64,000 bases of DNA from Pseudomonas sp. MMS21 TM103 (GCF_022132145.1 NZ_JAJISP010000002.1:496001-560000); one strand, 5' to 3'; positions 17,000-26,669 are shown, counted from the first letter of the stretch. The notes: generated by a model not told the origin, from the letters alone. Translations and numbers: made by a program.

Positions 17000-17752
17000 A
17001 TGCCGTCGCTGCTCTCTTTGCGTCACTACAGCCATGAACTGCTCAACCACAGCCATGCCCATGCCCAACTGGTCTTCGGCCTGAGCGGCCAGCTGGACTT
17101 CGAAGTGGCCGGGCTGGGCAGCCAGGTGATCCGCCAGACTCTCGCCGTGGTGCCAGCGGCTGCGCAACACGCCTGTGGCAGCAGCCGCGGCAGCCAGTGC
17201 CTGGTGCTCGACGTGCCCTCCGAGCACTGGCTGCAACAGCACCTGGGCATGCATGCCGATGCCAGCCGCCGTCTGCTCGACCGTCCCGGCGCCCTGAGTC
17301 TCAACCCGGCGCAAAGCCAGCTGGTCGGTTGGCTTGCGGCCAGCCCGATCAAAGACCCGGTGATTGCCGAGCAAGGCGCAGCCCTGTTGCTCGCCAGCCT
17401 GGCGAGCGAGCGCATCGAGCTGCCGGGTGCGCAGGGTTTGCCGCTGGCAGCCCTTGACGCGCATATCGACCGGCATGCCGCCTACCCGCTGCAGGTTGGC
17501 GACCTGGCGCGGTTGGCCGGTTTGTCGCCGGCGCGTTTTCATGCGCGCTTTCTTGACGAGACGGGCCAGACGCCCATGGCCTATGTGCGCAGCCGGCGCC
17601 TGCACCAGGGCCGACAGTTGTTGTGCACCAGCCAGCTGGCCGTCGGCGAGATCGCTGCCCGCGTCGGCTACAGCTCACAAAGCGCCTTTACCGCGGCGCT
17701 ATTGCGCCAGTTCGGCTGCACCCCGCGCGCGTTGCGCCAGCGACACGAGTAA
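17000..17752 (+). CDS. AraC-family transcriptional regulator
   Basis: 250-residue regulator with an N-terminal cupin-like sensor region (HSHAHAQLVFGLSGQLDFEVAG, residues 14-36) and a C-terminal AraC helix-turn-helix pair (155-248; VGDLARLAGLSPARFHARFLDETG and VGEIAARVGYSSQSAFTAALLRQFG). The ATG at 17000 has GAGGACC upstream; a longer frame would begin inside the MITE-like element and is rejected. It precedes csaA and a transporter gene, which are possible targets. Matches PA3220 in position. Confidence 0.82.
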   Translation: MPSLLSLRHYSHELLNHSHAHAQLVFGLSGQLDFEVAGLGSQVIRQTLAVVPAAAQHACGSSRGSQCLVLDVPSEHWLQQHLGMHADASRRLLDRPGALSLNPAQSQLVGWLAASPIKDPVIAEQGAALLLASLASERIELPGAQGLPLAALDAHIDRHAAYPLQVGDLARLAGLSPARFHARFLDETGQTPMAYVRSRRLHQGRQLLCTSQLAVGEIAARVGYSSQSAFTAALLRQFGCTPRALRQRHE

Positions 17753-17832
17753 CGCGACAAAGCCCGCGACTCCTGCGACAGACAAGGCACGCTTCTCTCC
17801 CTAGACTTGTCTGCACTGGACAGGGAGGCGTT

Positions 17833-18168
17833 ATGCAGCAGATCGAATGGGCAGACTTTCAACGGGTGGAATTGCGCGTGGGCACGGTGCTGTCCGCCGA
17901 GCCGAACGACAAAGCCCGCAAACCGGCCTATGTGCTGCGGGTCGACCTCGGCGAACTCGGGGTGAAAACCTCCAGCGCGCAACTCACCGAGCACTACCCC
18001 TGTGCCGAGCTGGTTGGCCGCCAGGTGCTCTGCGTGTGTAATTTCGCCCCCAAACGCATCGCCGGCATCCGCTCCGAGGTGCTGGTCACCGGCGTCTATG
18101 ACGCCGACAACAAGGTGGTACTGGCCAGCTTCGACAAACCGCTGCCCAATGGGGCGCGCCTGGCATGA
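17833..18168 (+). CDS. csaA: CsaA-type tRNA-binding domain protein
   Basis: 111-residue OB-fold protein of the Trbp111/CsaA family. Typical segments are FQRVELRVGTVLSAEPN at residues 8-24, KPAYVLRVDLGELGVKTSSAQLTEHY, and NFAPKRIAGIRSEVLVTG. CsaA homodimers bind tRNA and have been reported to have chaperone activity. CAGGGAGGCGTT precedes the ATG. The stop overlaps the start of the EamA transporter gene by four bases, indicating coupled translation. Confidence 0.88.
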   Translation: MQQIEWADFQRVELRVGTVLSAEPNDKARKPAYVLRVDLGELGVKTSSAQLTEHYPCAELVGRQVLCVCNFAPKRIAGIRSEVLVTGVYDADNKVVLASFDKPLPNGARLA

Positions 18169-19016
18169 CCGAGCGCAAGGCACTGCTGGCGATTCACCTG
18201 GGCGCCCTGCTGTTCGGCCTGTCGGGGATTTTCGGCAAACTGGCCAATACCGTACCCATGGCCATCGTCGGCGGTCGGGCAATCTTCGCCGTCATCGCAC
18301 TGGCCCTGTTCGCCCGCCTCCTCAGCCAGGACAACAGCCAACGGCCAAGCGCACGGCAACTGGCAATGCTGGCACTGGGTGGCTTGTTGCTCGGCAGCCA
18401 TTGGCTGACCTTCTTCGAGGCGGTGAAGGTTTCCGGCGTGGCCATCGCCACCCTCGGCTTCGCCAGTTTCCCGGCGTTTACCGTACTGCTGGAAGGTCTG
18501 CTGTTTCGCGAACGCACGCGGCCCAGCGAATTCGCCATGGTCGCGGTGGTCTGTCTGGGATTGATCCTGGTCACGCCGAATTTCGACCTCGGCAACCAGG
18601 CGACCGTCGGACTGCTCTGGGCGGTGCTGTCGGGTTTGCTGTTCGCCTTGCTGTCGCTGCTCAACCGCGCCAGCACTCGCGGCCTGGACCCGGTGCAGGC
18701 CGCACTCTGCCAGAACCTCACAGTGCTGCTGTGCTTCATGCCTTTCGCCTGGCCCTTGCTGCCCAGTCTGGCGCTGCTCGACTGGTTCTGGTTGGCCTTG
18801 CTCGGGGTGTTCTGTACCGGCTTGGCGCACAGCCTGTTCGTCGCCAGCCTGCGCGTGATCAAGGCGCGCAGCGCCGCGGTGATCTTCGCCCTGGAGCCGG
18901 TCTACGGCATCGCCTTCGCCTGGTGGCTGTTCAATGAAATCCCCACCCTGCGCATGCTGCTCGGCGGCACGCTGATCATCCTGGCGATTTTCTTCTCGGC
19001 GCGCATGGCGCGCTGA
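18165..19016 (+). CDS. EamA/DMT-family transporter
   Basis: 283-residue inner-membrane transporter with ten predicted helices in two EamA repeats; the second begins near residue 145 (ATVGLLWAVLSGLLFALLSLLNR). The conserved ends of each repeat are present (FPAFTVLLEGLLFRER and LEPVYGIAFAWWLFNEIPTLRMLLGGTLII). The substrate is unknown; relatives export amino acids or other metabolites. Its ATG overlaps the csaA stop (ATGA). It converges on the SDR gene with a 65-base gap. Confidence 0.86.
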   Translation: MTERKALLAIHLGALLFGLSGIFGKLANTVPMAIVGGRAIFAVIALALFARLLSQDNSQRPSARQLAMLALGGLLLGSHWLTFFEAVKVSGVAIATLGFASFPAFTVLLEGLLFRERTRPSEFAMVAVVCLGLILVTPNFDLGNQATVGLLWAVLSGLLFALLSLLNRASTRGLDPVQAALCQNLTVLLCFMPFAWPLLPSLALLDWFWLALLGVFCTGLAHSLFVASLRVIKARSAAVIFALEPVYGIAFAWWLFNEIPTLRMLLGGTLIILAIFFSARMAR

Positions 19017-19081
19017 AGAGCCGACTGGCCCAGCTGGCAAAGAAGGGAACCCTCGCCAGTCTGGCCGCAGCCGAGGCTGGA

Positions 19082-19891
19082 TTACGCCTGCTTGACCTTG
19101 GCGCGCATCTTGTCGGCCATGCGGGTCATTTCGTCATACAGCAGCTGTGGGTTCTTCTGCTTCAACTCCCAAGCCATGCGCCCCTGCTCATGGGGCAGGA
19201 TCATGAACTCGCCCTTGGCCATCTCGTCATAGATGTAGTCGGCGATGTCCGCGGCGCTGATCGGCGAGCTTTCCAGCAATTTGCCGACCTGGTCCTTCAT
19301 CGCTGGCGTCGGACCACGGAAAGAGTCAAGCAGGTTGGTCTGGAAGAACGACGGGCAAACCACATGCACCCCGACTTCCTGTTGTTTCAATTCGATCAGC
19401 AGGCTTTCCGACAGCGCCACGACGCCGGCCTTGGCCACGTTGTAGTTGCTCATCGCCGGGCCTTGCATCAGGGCCGCCATCGACGCGATGTTGACGATCT
19501 TGCCCTTGCTGCGCTCGAGCAAGGGCAGGAACGCCTTGCAGCCCTTGACCACACCCATCAGGTTGATCGCGATCTGCCAATCCCAATCCTCCAGCGACAG
19601 CTCGTCGAAGAAACCGCCTGCAGCCACACCGGCGTTATTGACGATCACATCGATGCCACCGAACTTTTCCTCGCAGGCTTGTGCCAGAGCGGTCAGCTGA
19701 CTGTAATCACGCACGTCGCAGCGTTGGGTGAAACCATCGCCACCGGCTGCGCGGATCAATTGCAGGGTCTCGGCGAGACCTGCCTCGTTGACATCGGCGA
19801 GCGCCAGGCGCCAGCCCTCGCGCGCCCAGCGCAGGGCGATTTCCCGACCCAACCCCGAACCTGCGCCGGTAATCATCATACGATTTTGCAT
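19082..19891 (-). CDS. Short-chain dehydrogenase/reductase family oxidoreductase
   Basis: 269-residue classical SDR. The Rossmann motif GAGSGLG (residues 8-14), NNAGVAAGG (near 88), catalytic Ser in NIASMAALMQGPAMS, and YNVAKAG (Tyr and Lys) are all present, so an NAD(P)-dependent dehydrogenase or reductase is expected; the substrate cannot be deduced. The ATG at 19891 starts directly before the Rossmann strand (MQNRMMITGAGSGLG), with GGCGAC upstream; the longer frame is unlikely. Confidence 0.87.
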   Translation of the reverse strand: MQNRMMITGAGSGLGREIALRWAREGWRLALADVNEAGLAETLQLIRAAGGDGFTQRCDVRDYSQLTALAQACEEKFGGIDVIVNNAGVAAGGFFDELSLEDWDWQIAINLMGVVKGCKAFLPLLERSKGKIVNIASMAALMQGPAMSNYNVAKAGVVALSESLLIELKQQEVGVHVVCPSFFQTNLLDSFRGPTPAMKDQVGKLLESSPISAADIADYIYDEMAKGEFMILPHEQGRMAWELKQKNPQLLYDEMTRMADKMRAKVKQA

Positions 19892-20264
19892 ATGGAAGTC
19901 GCCTTGTGTTGTGCGATGAAAGAGAAGACAAGGCGCAGTGTAGCCAAGGAAATATTCAGCCCCGCGCACCATCATGCAGCTGAATGTCCAAGGCAAACTG
20001 CCGCCACTGCCACCCGCCACTGGCAGTATCAGGCAGCGGCTTTGCCAACTCTGGGCGTGTGAAAATATCTAGCGACATGGCGGCAAGGCGCAGCAGCGCG
20101 CCGCTAGGAGTGTCGGGAGGCCCGGCCGGCGTTTCGTTTGGAGCGAAGCGTCAGCCCGCCACAGGTTTACCGCACCGATCAACCGGTGCGAGCGCTCGAC
20201 GTAATGGGTCGGAACGTTGGACGTCTGGAGGCACTTGCAGAAGGCGAGAGTTTTTCATAACCGC
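19892..20264. other. Intergenic region upstream of the SDR gene
   Basis: 373 bases between two leftward genes. It contains the SDR promoter region and, near 20112-20165, a diverged copy of the dispersed repeat also found at 6989, 22137 and 37491. No supported open frame. Confidence 0.5.
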
Positions 20265-20633
20265 TCAACGCACACGCCGCCAACGCCAGAGTAACAAGCC
20301 ATAAATCAGCAGATTCAGCGACAGCACGAACGCTGCCAGCCACAGCTGAATAGCGGGTGTAAGCCCGGCCGGGTAGATAATCGGCAGCAGATAGTGTTCG
20401 ATAAAACCCGTGCTGTAACCCGCTTGCCCCGCGGCATGACGCAAGTCGTTTTCAACAAGCGTCAGTGGGCATACCAGCTGCAATGCTTCGACCGTCACCG
20501 CCCAGAACACAGCGGGTAGATGCAGCCAAGCAAGCCAGTGCCAGCGCAACACCAGCAAACCACCGAGTAGCGCGAAGGCAATGAACAGCAGATGCAGCAG
20601 TAACACGGCATCTGCAGCCAGACGCAGGAGCAT
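20265..20633 (-). CDS. DUF2784 family membrane protein
   Basis: 122-residue protein with four hydrophobic helices (about 5-28, 35-53, 78-92 and 98-116). It has the DUF2784 core HLLFIAFALLGGLLVLR, WAVTVEALQLVCPLT with conserved Cys, and ENDLRHAAGQAGYSTGFIEHYLLPIIYP. Function is unknown. Its position next to ffs corresponds to PA1531. The ATG overlaps GGATCC; AGGTAGGGGG lies just upstream as ribosome binding site. Confidence 0.85.
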   Translation of the reverse strand: MLLRLAADAVLLLHLLFIAFALLGGLLVLRWHWLAWLHLPAVFWAVTVEALQLVCPLTLVENDLRHAAGQAGYSTGFIEHYLLPIIYPAGLTPAIQLWLAAFVLSLNLLIYGLLLWRWRRVR

Positions 20634-21009
20634 GGATCCCCCTACCTGGAACGTAATGAACGTATGTCAGGATAACCTCGACGCAACCATCGAGCGACAG
20701 CCCGGGCTCATCACGATTAAAGCCGGCATTCAAAAATGGCTAAGTGCCCGTTGCGCACTGATGGCGGACATAGGGATCGCCGCCGAATAGGTCAATCCAT
20801 GCCAAGAGAACGGCGAAATGAGCTCAATCCGCGCAGGAATTAGCGAAACGCCGAAATATGGCAGCCGATAGATTACGCCAGTTCTGGACGCTTAAAAATG
20901 TCACACCTGCCGGCTTGGTGCCGCTGGAGCTGAATTTTCAACGAGCCGTTAGAGGCTTCAGATAAACAGATAAGGATTAACAGACAACCCGAACGGGTTT
21001 AGAAATGGA
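20634..21009. other. Intergenic region between DUF2784 gene and ffs
   Basis: 376 bases, more AT-rich than average. It holds the DUF2784 upstream region and, at 20986-20999, a short hairpin (AACCCG-AA-CGGGTT) just beyond the 3' end of 4.5S RNA that could help termination or 3' processing. dnaX, which adjoins ffs in P. aeruginosa, is not present here. Confidence 0.5.
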
Positions 21010-21119
21010 GGCGACCCCACCAGCCACACCCCGGCACACAATGTCACCGCTGCGGCTGCTCCCTTCCAGGCCTGACCGGGTTCACGGTTGATCGTTGCGG
21101 GGGGACCGGCAGGGCCACC
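21010..21119 (-). ncRNA. ffs: Signal recognition particle 4.5S RNA
   Basis: Small SRP RNA that binds Ffh for co-translational membrane targeting. The conserved apical loop region is evident on the minus strand (GGTCAGGCCTGGAAGGGAGC, containing the GGAA tetraloop-type element and the symmetric internal loop AGCAG), as is the lower GTGCCGGGGTGTGGCTGG strand. The two ends pair (GGCCCTGCCGG with CTGGTGGGGTC), giving the long hairpin of bacterial 4.5S RNA. End points are approximate to a few bases. Confidence 0.95.
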
Positions 21120-21151
21120 ATAACGCTACTCGCCTTGCAGCGAGCGGGGCC

Positions 21152-21179
21152 ATTGTACCGGCTTGTCTAGAACTTACAA
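21152..21179 (-). promoter_or_regulatory. Sigma70-type promoter of ffs
   Basis: On the minus strand TTGTAA (21174-21179) is followed after 16 bases by TACAAT (21152-21157). This would start transcription about 25-30 bases before the mature 4.5S RNA, so a 5' leader would have to be trimmed. Confidence 0.6.
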
Positions 21180-21700
21180 CTGCTTCAAACACTTAGCCCT
21201 ATTTTTGCGCTATTGCCACATTGAGGATCAAACCTGCAAACGTCCAACCAGCTGCGCCAAAACACTAGTGTTTTCCGCATTAGCTGCATGTCATTGTTCA
21301 AAGCACTCAGCAGGGGCTATGCCAGGCACGCTGCACTCCGCAACGAAAACATACCCCTGCTAGCCGCTATAGGCCTGAGTGCTTCGCAACAGCCGATTAG
21401 CAGAACGCCTAAGCGCAGCCCAATGCACCCCGTAAAAACAAATCACAGCAGTTAATTTTGGCGATGAGTTCAGTCATGAATTCATGCATCGAGTAGGTGG
21501 ATCAAGACCTCCATACTCCGCTCGAAATACGTCGCTGCATGACAAACCGGTACAAGCGCGGAATTTCCGGCACGGTCGCAAGTCAGAAACAGCTACGGTG
21601 TTTGCAGAATCTGCCTGGAATCAATGTCGACGAGACAAAATCGCAGTACTCTGCGCGAGGCATTATCAGCGTCACCCTCTCATCCCAAGGAGCAACAACA
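21180..21700. other. Intergenic region between ffs and the HU gene
   Basis: 521 AT-richer bases. The only structure that stands out is a perfect 16-base palindrome at 21259-21274 (AAAACACTAGTGTTTT). The last 20 bases hold the ribosome binding site of the HU gene. No credible gene. Confidence 0.5.
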
Positions 21701-21979
21701 ATGGCCATGACTAAAGACCAACTGATCAGCGATATCGCCGAAGCCATCGACACGCCGAAGGCCACCGTGCGAGCGGCGCTTGAACATCTCAGCGAAATCG
21801 TCAGCGACGCCCTGGAAAACGGCAGCGAAATCACCCTGCCCGGCATCGGCAAGTTGAAAACCAGCGATCGCCCAGCCCGCACCGGGCGCAACCCGCAAAC
21901 CGGCAAGGCAATCGAAATCGCAGCGAAGAAAGTAGTCAAGTACGTCCCGGCCAAAGCCCTGACCGACGCGATCAACTGA
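21701..21979 (+). CDS. HU-family DNA-binding protein
   Basis: 92-residue HU/IHF fold nucleoid protein. The family signature TGRNPQTGKAIEIAAKKVVKY forms the DNA-bending arm (residues 60-80), preceded by helices TKDQLISDIAEAIDTPKATVRAALEHL. It starts at the first ATG of MAMTKDQ, placed behind AAGGAG; a longer frame to 21497 has no support. It binds and bends DNA non-specifically. It is an additional HU-like paralogue of the PA1533 type rather than the main HupB. Confidence 0.87.
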   Translation: MAMTKDQLISDIAEAIDTPKATVRAALEHLSEIVSDALENGSEITLPGIGKLKTSDRPARTGRNPQTGKAIEIAAKKVVKYVPAKALTDAIN

Positions 21980-22104
21980 TCAACACCAGAAGCAAGCTTG
22001 AAATCGGCTTCCGCTGCGCTGCCAGACCAATAGCCGACAGCGGAAACCTTACCTGAGCGGAGCCTCCAGGCTTTGCAGCCATGCACAGTTGGCTCATACA
22101 GAAT

Positions 22105-22134
22105 AATGCCATCACCGCGAGCGGTGATGGCATT
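22105..22134. terminator. Perfect hairpin between convergent HU and tadD genes
   Basis: Fourteen bases (AATGCCATCACCGC) are followed by GA and then by their exact reverse complement. The stem lies between two convergent genes and could terminate from both sides, although T tracts are short. Confidence 0.5.
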
Positions 22135-22136
22135 CA

Positions 22137-22188
22137 ATGGCGGACTGTTCGCTACGCTCCGAACGGATCGCCGCCCGGACCGCCCTAC
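22137..22188 (+). repeat. Dispersed intergenic repeat, copy B
   Basis: Same family as 6989-7038 in opposite orientation, sharing CGCTCCGAACGGATCGCCGC and a CGCCCTACG end. It follows directly after the hairpin at 22105-22134. Confidence 0.7.
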
Positions 22189-22208
22189 GTTCTGCTCCGC
22201 CTACTTCA

Positions 22209-23252
22209 CTACTGCACCGTCGGCTCTTGTGGCGGGAGGGCAGCTGTCGAGCTGGGGTTGCCGCCCATTTGGCGAATCCGCCGTACCTGCTGAACCCGGT
22301 TGAGGTTATCCCAGGCCATGTCGTAATGCGCGGGGGATTGTTCGATCGCGCTGCGGAAGAACTGCTCGGCGACATCCAGCTTGCCTTCCACCAGGCAGAT
22401 GTAACCGACATCGTTACTGGCCTGGGCACGATTGCCAATCTGCTCGAAGGCGGAGAGCGCTTCCTCGTAACGCTCCATGCGTGCCAGCAGCAAGCCATAG
22501 TTGCGCCATAGCGGCTTGTAGCGAGCGTCGTAACCGATACCGCGCTGGTAGGTGCGCTCGGCTTCGGGCCACTGCCCGGCCATGTAATAGGAATAACCCA
22601 GGCTGTTCTGCACTAGCACCGAGCGCGGCTCGATCTGCATAGCCAGGCGGTAATAAGCCTCGGACAACGGGAAGTCGTTGTTCAAGTCGGCGAGTACGCC
22701 AAGGGCGTTGTAGACCTTGAGCGGCGACTTGCTATCCACCTTGAGGCCGTCCACCCCGAGTGCAGCCACCTCCGGCAGATCATCGCCCTGGTCATTACCC
22801 AGGCGCCGTTGGTCCAGCGCCACCGCCTTGAACAGCAGCTTCTGCGCGTCTGCGTGGTTACGCTGGGCCAAATTCAGCATACCCATCTCGGCCAAGGCGT
22901 CGAGGTTATCCGGTTGGTTCGTCAGTACCTCGCCGAAGGCCATCGCGGCGAGTTGAGTATTTCCGCGCTCGCGGTGGATACGCCCGACCCCGACCAAGGC
23001 CTCGTAGCGCTTCGGCTCCAGCTCGATGGCGCGCAGATACTGGTACAGAGACTGATCCAGGTCGCCAGCCTGGTAGGCCATCTCGGCCATCTGCATGGCC
23101 TGATCAGCCGAACTGGCCTGTTTGCGTACCTGATATAACAACGAATTGTCGCCGCTATAAACCGAGCGGGTATTTAGCTCTGGCTCCGGCCCCATGGTCT
23201 GACATCCTGACAGCACGGCCGTCATGGCCAACAGCAGACTGATCCTTTTCAT
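22209..23252 (-). CDS. tadD: TadD tetratricopeptide lipoprotein of the Tad pilus
   Basis: 347-residue outer-membrane lipoprotein. The signal peptide ends in a lipobox (TAVLSGC, Cys at 17), followed by tetratricopeptide repeats (YQYLRAIELEPKRYEALVGVGRIHRE and AYYRLAMQIEPRSVLVQNSLGYSYYMAGQ). TadD is needed for stability of the RcpA secretin or pilin export. The start at 23252 is chosen because it gives the lipoprotein signal. It is the last gene of the tad transcript, one base after tadC. Confidence 0.88.
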   Translation of the reverse strand: MKRISLLLAMTAVLSGCQTMGPEPELNTRSVYSGDNSLLYQVRKQASSADQAMQMAEMAYQAGDLDQSLYQYLRAIELEPKRYEALVGVGRIHRERGNTQLAAMAFGEVLTNQPDNLDALAEMGMLNLAQRNHADAQKLLFKAVALDQRRLGNDQGDDLPEVAALGVDGLKVDSKSPLKVYNALGVLADLNNDFPLSEAYYRLAMQIEPRSVLVQNSLGYSYYMAGQWPEAERTYQRGIGYDARYKPLWRNYGLLLARMERYEEALSAFEQIGNRAQASNDVGYICLVEGKLDVAEQFFRSAIEQSPAHYDMAWDNLNRVQQVRRIRQMGGNPSSTAALPPQEPTVQ

Positions 23253-23253
23253 T

Positions 23254-24222
23254 TCATACCTTCCCGAAGACTTTGAGTACCCCAATGAGTGCAGGACCGA
23301 TGGCCACCAGGAAAAAGCTTGGCCACAGGCACAAGATTAGTGGGAATACCAACTTGGTGCCGATTTTAGCCGCTTGCTCCTCGGCGGCCTGGGTGCGCCG
23401 GTCGCGGAATTCCTCAGCATAGATGCGCAGGGTATCAGCCACGCTGGTGCCGAAGCGGATGCTCTGGGCCAGAAGACTGACCAGTCCACGAATGTCTTCC
23501 AGACCGGTACGCGCGGCCAGGTGCTTGAGCGCCTCGGTGCTGGGGATGCCGGCACGGATCTCCGCGTTGACCAGGGCCAGCTCTACCGCCAACTCCGGCT
23601 GGCTGACCGACATTTCGTCGGCCACCCGCTCAATCGCCTGGGGCAAAGCCAGCCCCGACTCCACGCAGACCACCATCAAGTCAAGGGCATCGGGAAAGGC
23701 AACCAGTAACCGCCGCATGCGAGCTTGTTTGCGCTTGTCGACATAGATGGCCGGCACCAGCCACCCGACAGCGGCGGCCGCAAGCACCAGCAGGATGCCC
23801 ACGGCCAGCGACATCTTGGGAATCAGCGGCAATGCCAGCAGAGTAAGGCCAACCAGTACCAGCGGCGCCAGCAGACGCACGGCCCAGTAGATCTGTACCG
23901 CCGCCGGTGAGCGATAACCGGCATGGGTGAGCAAGGCGCGAGTGGCCGACTCCTGCCCCTCCTCGCCTGTATTGAAGCGCTGGCCCACCTGTTCCAGCAT
24001 CAATTGCAAATTGCTCGGTGGCTCCTGGCCAACCGCCACGCCAGCATGTCCGCGCTTGATCAGGGTCAGGCGCCGCTGCACCGGGTCACGCAAGCCCAGC
24101 ACCAGTATTGCCAAGGTGGCCACAGCCAGTACCGCACTCAAGCCAATGGCACTGACGAACAAAAACCGCGCCAACTCCTCATTACCCACCACGCGATTGA
24201 GCAAACTCAGCAGATAGTCCAT
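23254..24222 (-). CDS. tadC: TadC inner-membrane platform protein
   Basis: 322-residue type II secretion F-domain protein with an N-terminal helix (20-43), a pair near 120-160 and a C-terminal helix (about 290-315). The GspF-like core is LVAFPDALDLMVVCVESGLALPQAIERVADEM and LAQSIRFGTSVADTLRIYAEEFRDRR. With TadB it forms the inner-membrane platform of the Flp pilus machine. GAGGTATAAGTC precedes the ATG. Confidence 0.92.
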   Translation of the reverse strand: MDYLLSLLNRVVGNEELARFLFVSAIGLSAVLAVATLAILVLGLRDPVQRRLTLIKRGHAGVAVGQEPPSNLQLMLEQVGQRFNTGEEGQESATRALLTHAGYRSPAAVQIYWAVRLLAPLVLVGLTLLALPLIPKMSLAVGILLVLAAAAVGWLVPAIYVDKRKQARMRRLLVAFPDALDLMVVCVESGLALPQAIERVADEMSVSQPELAVELALVNAEIRAGIPSTEALKHLAARTGLEDIRGLVSLLAQSIRFGTSVADTLRIYAEEFRDRRTQAAEEQAAKIGTKLVFPLILCLWPSFFLVAIGPALIGVLKVFGKV

Positions 24223-24246
24223 GACTTATACCTCCTCTGCCTGCAG

Positions 24247-25233
24247 TTAAACCTGGATACGGATGATCTTGCGAATCCAGAAAATTCCCAGCAGCATAGC
24301 GACAAAGGCCGCCATCACCATCTTCTGCCCAAGGGGATCCTTGATCAGCAGGGGCAAATAGGTCGGACTAGTGAGCACGATCGCCGCCGCCAATACGAAA
24401 GGCACAGCCACCAATATCCACCCGGACATGCGCCCTTCGGCCGACAAGGTCTTGACCTTGCGCTGAAAGCGGAAGCGCCCACGGATCAGACTGCTCAAGC
24501 GTTCCAGCACTTCGGTCAGGTTGCCGCCGGTGTCGCGGTGGATCATCACCGAGGTCACCAGCATCATCACCGTCATGCTCGGCATGCGCTCAAGTAGACC
24601 GAGCATGGCCCGGCGCACGTCGTTGCCGTAGTTGATATCGGCGAAGGTCAGGCCGAACTCGTGGGCCACCGGCCCCTTGTGCTCCTCGGCCACCAGTTGC
24701 AGGGTCTCGTTGAACGGGTGACCGGCGCGCAGGGCGCGGCACATCGCATCGAGGGCATCCGGCAAGTCCTCCTCGAACTGGGCGAAGCGCTTGCTACGGT
24801 CGCGTGCGACCTTGAGCACCGGCAACCAGCACACCCCCAGGGCCAGCGGTAGTGCCAGCCACCAGGTCTGAGTGAATAGCCACAACGCGATGCCCGTTAC
24901 CACACCGAGGATCAGCCCGAGCAGCACCACCCGATAAGCACGGTAGACATGTCCGGATTGATCGATCATCTGCGCCAGGGCCTCCATCGCCGGCAACTGC
25001 TCGAGCCGGGCCTCCAGCGGCGACAGGCGCTTGAGGTACTTCTGCCGCAGCACCGTCTGCATGTTCGGCAGGTTACTGGCCCGCTCCAATACATGCAGGC
25101 GCCCGCGAATGCGCTTGCGCACTTTGCCCGCCTCGCCGAATACCGGCACCACCAGCCCCTGGCTGAGCAGGAACACCGCGGTGAACACCATGCCAAGGAA
25201 CGCCAGGATAAACTCGCCGGGAATCTGGTTCAT
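24247..25233 (-). CDS. tadB: TadB inner-membrane platform protein
   Basis: 328-residue GspF-domain membrane protein. Features are an N-terminal helix (6-26), a helix pair near 95-135, the core [51 protein letters not shown], and a C-terminal helix pair. It pairs with TadC. ATG at 25233 overlaps the tadA stop by four bases, so the GTG or other upstream starts in the longer frame are not needed. Confidence 0.92.
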   Translation of the reverse strand: MNQIPGEFILAFLGMVFTAVFLLSQGLVVPVFGEAGKVRKRIRGRLHVLERASNLPNMQTVLRQKYLKRLSPLEARLEQLPAMEALAQMIDQSGHVYRAYRVVLLGLILGVVTGIALWLFTQTWWLALPLALGVCWLPVLKVARDRSKRFAQFEEDLPDALDAMCRALRAGHPFNETLQLVAEEHKGPVAHEFGLTFADINYGNDVRRAMLGLLERMPSMTVMMLVTSVMIHRDTGGNLTEVLERLSSLIRGRFRFQRKVKTLSAEGRMSGWILVAVPFVLAAAIVLTSPTYLPLLIKDPLGQKMVMAAFVAMLLGIFWIRKIIRIQV

Positions 25234-26666
25234 GACTGTCCCTCCATCCACTCCGGCCGAAACATCTCGAGCGGCAACTCGATGCCGCGTTTGCTCATCA
25301 CCTCACGGAAAGCCGGCACCATGCCGGTCGGCCGGTAGTCGCCGAGCACTTCGCCGTTCTCGCCCATACCACGACGAACGAACGAGAAAATCTCAGTCAT
25401 GGTGATGATCTCACCCTCCATGCCATTGATCTCCTGCACGCTGATCAGGCGCCGTTTGCCATCCTCCTGACGCTCGAGCTGGATCACCACATCGATGGCC
25501 GAGGCGATCTGCTGGCGCATCGCCTTGATCGGGAAGGTCGCGCCGGTCATCGACACCATGTTCTCGATCCGACCCAGGGCATCGCGGGCGGTATTGGCGT
25601 GAATGGTGGTCAGCGAACCGTCGTGGCCGGTATTCATCGCCGTGAGCATGTCCAATGCCTCGGCGCCACGCACCTCGCCGATGACGATGCGATCTGGGCG
25701 CATGCGCAAGCTGTTACGCACCAGCTCACGCTGGCCCACCTCGCCACGCCCCTCAATGTTCGATGGACGGGTTTCCAGGCGCACCACATGCGGTTGCTGC
25801 AGTTGAAGCTCGGCCGAGTCCTCGATGGTGACGATTCGCTCGTTATGCGGAATGAAACTGGACAGCACATTGAGCATGGTGGTCTTGCCGCTGCCGGTAC
25901 CGCCGGAGATCAACACATTCAGGCGCCCGCGCACGATGGCCTTGAGCATCAGGGCGATCGCAGGGGTCAGGGTGCCCATCTGCACCAGGCTCTCGGTATT
26001 GAGCAAGTCCACGGCGAAGCGGCGAATTGACACGCTCGGACCATCGATGGCCAGCGGCGGGATGATCGCATTCACCCGCGAACCGTCCTTGAGGCGTGCG
26101 TCGACCAACGGCGAGGACTCATCAATGCGCCGCCCAAGGTTGGAAACGATGCGGTCGATGATGTTCATCAGGTGCTGATCGTCGCGAAAGCGCACATCGG
26201 TGCGCTGCAGCTTGCCGAAGCGTTCGACGTAGACTGAGTCATGTCCGTTGACCAGGATGTCGGACACACTGTTGTCGGCCAGTAATGGTTCCAACGGCCC
26301 GAGGCCGAGTACCTCGTCGGTAATCTGCTTGATGATCAACTGGCGGGTAGTCGCGCTTACTGGTGCGTTATGGTCATCCAGTAAGCGCTGGCAGATCTCA
26401 CGAATCTGTCGCACCGCATCGGCATGCTCCAGCGAATCGAGCAGCGACAGATCCATGACCTTGAGCAACTGCTGGTAGATCTTCTCCCGCCACTCGGTCT
26501 CTACCGGGTTGAGATGACTCTTGGTTTCGTAGAGTTCGGCTGGGGTGATGTGCTCCCAGGCCATCATTGCCTTGCCAGGCTCGCCCTGCGTCTTGCTCTC
26601 GACAGATGGCGTAACCACAGCCTTGATCGGTTGCTGACGCAGGCGATTACGAAATTCACTGAGCAT
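25230..26666 (-). CDS. tadA: TadA/CpaF pilus assembly ATPase
   Basis: 478-residue secretion ATPase of the VirB11/GspE class that powers Flp pilus assembly. Walker A is [12 protein letters not shown] (K261), followed by the Asp box region ([11 protein letters not shown]), Walker B ([16 protein letters not shown]) and the His box ([14 protein letters not shown]). The N-terminal domain has [21 protein letters not shown]. The C-terminal ITEIFSFV segment is typical of the family. Three bases separate it from tadZ. Confidence 0.95.
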   Translation of the reverse strand: MLSEFRNRLRQQPIKAVVTPSVESKTQGEPGKAMMAWEHITPAELYETKSHLNPVETEWREKIYQQLLKVMDLSLLDSLEHADAVRQIREICQRLLDDHNAPVSATTRQLIIKQITDEVLGLGPLEPLLADNSVSDILVNGHDSVYVERFGKLQRTDVRFRDDQHLMNIIDRIVSNLGRRIDESSPLVDARLKDGSRVNAIIPPLAIDGPSVSIRRFAVDLLNTESLVQMGTLTPAIALMLKAIVRGRLNVLISGGTGSGKTTMLNVLSSFIPHNERIVTIEDSAELQLQQPHVVRLETRPSNIEGRGEVGQRELVRNSLRMRPDRIVIGEVRGAEALDMLTAMNTGHDGSLTTIHANTARDALGRIENMVSMTGATFPIKAMRQQIASAIDVVIQLERQEDGKRRLISVQEINGMEGEIITMTEIFSFVRRGMGENGEVLGDYRPTGMVPAFREVMSKRGIELPLEMFRPEWMEGQS

Positions 26667-26669
26667 GAT

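Noticed and set aside
16937..17000. Extended N-terminus of the AraC regulator starting inside the MITE-like element
   Set aside because: The extension is element sequence, and a good GAGG site precedes the ATG at 17000.
20581..20790. 69-codon plus-strand frame over the DUF2784 start
   Set aside because: Largely antisense to the DUF2784 gene and its promoter; no start signals.
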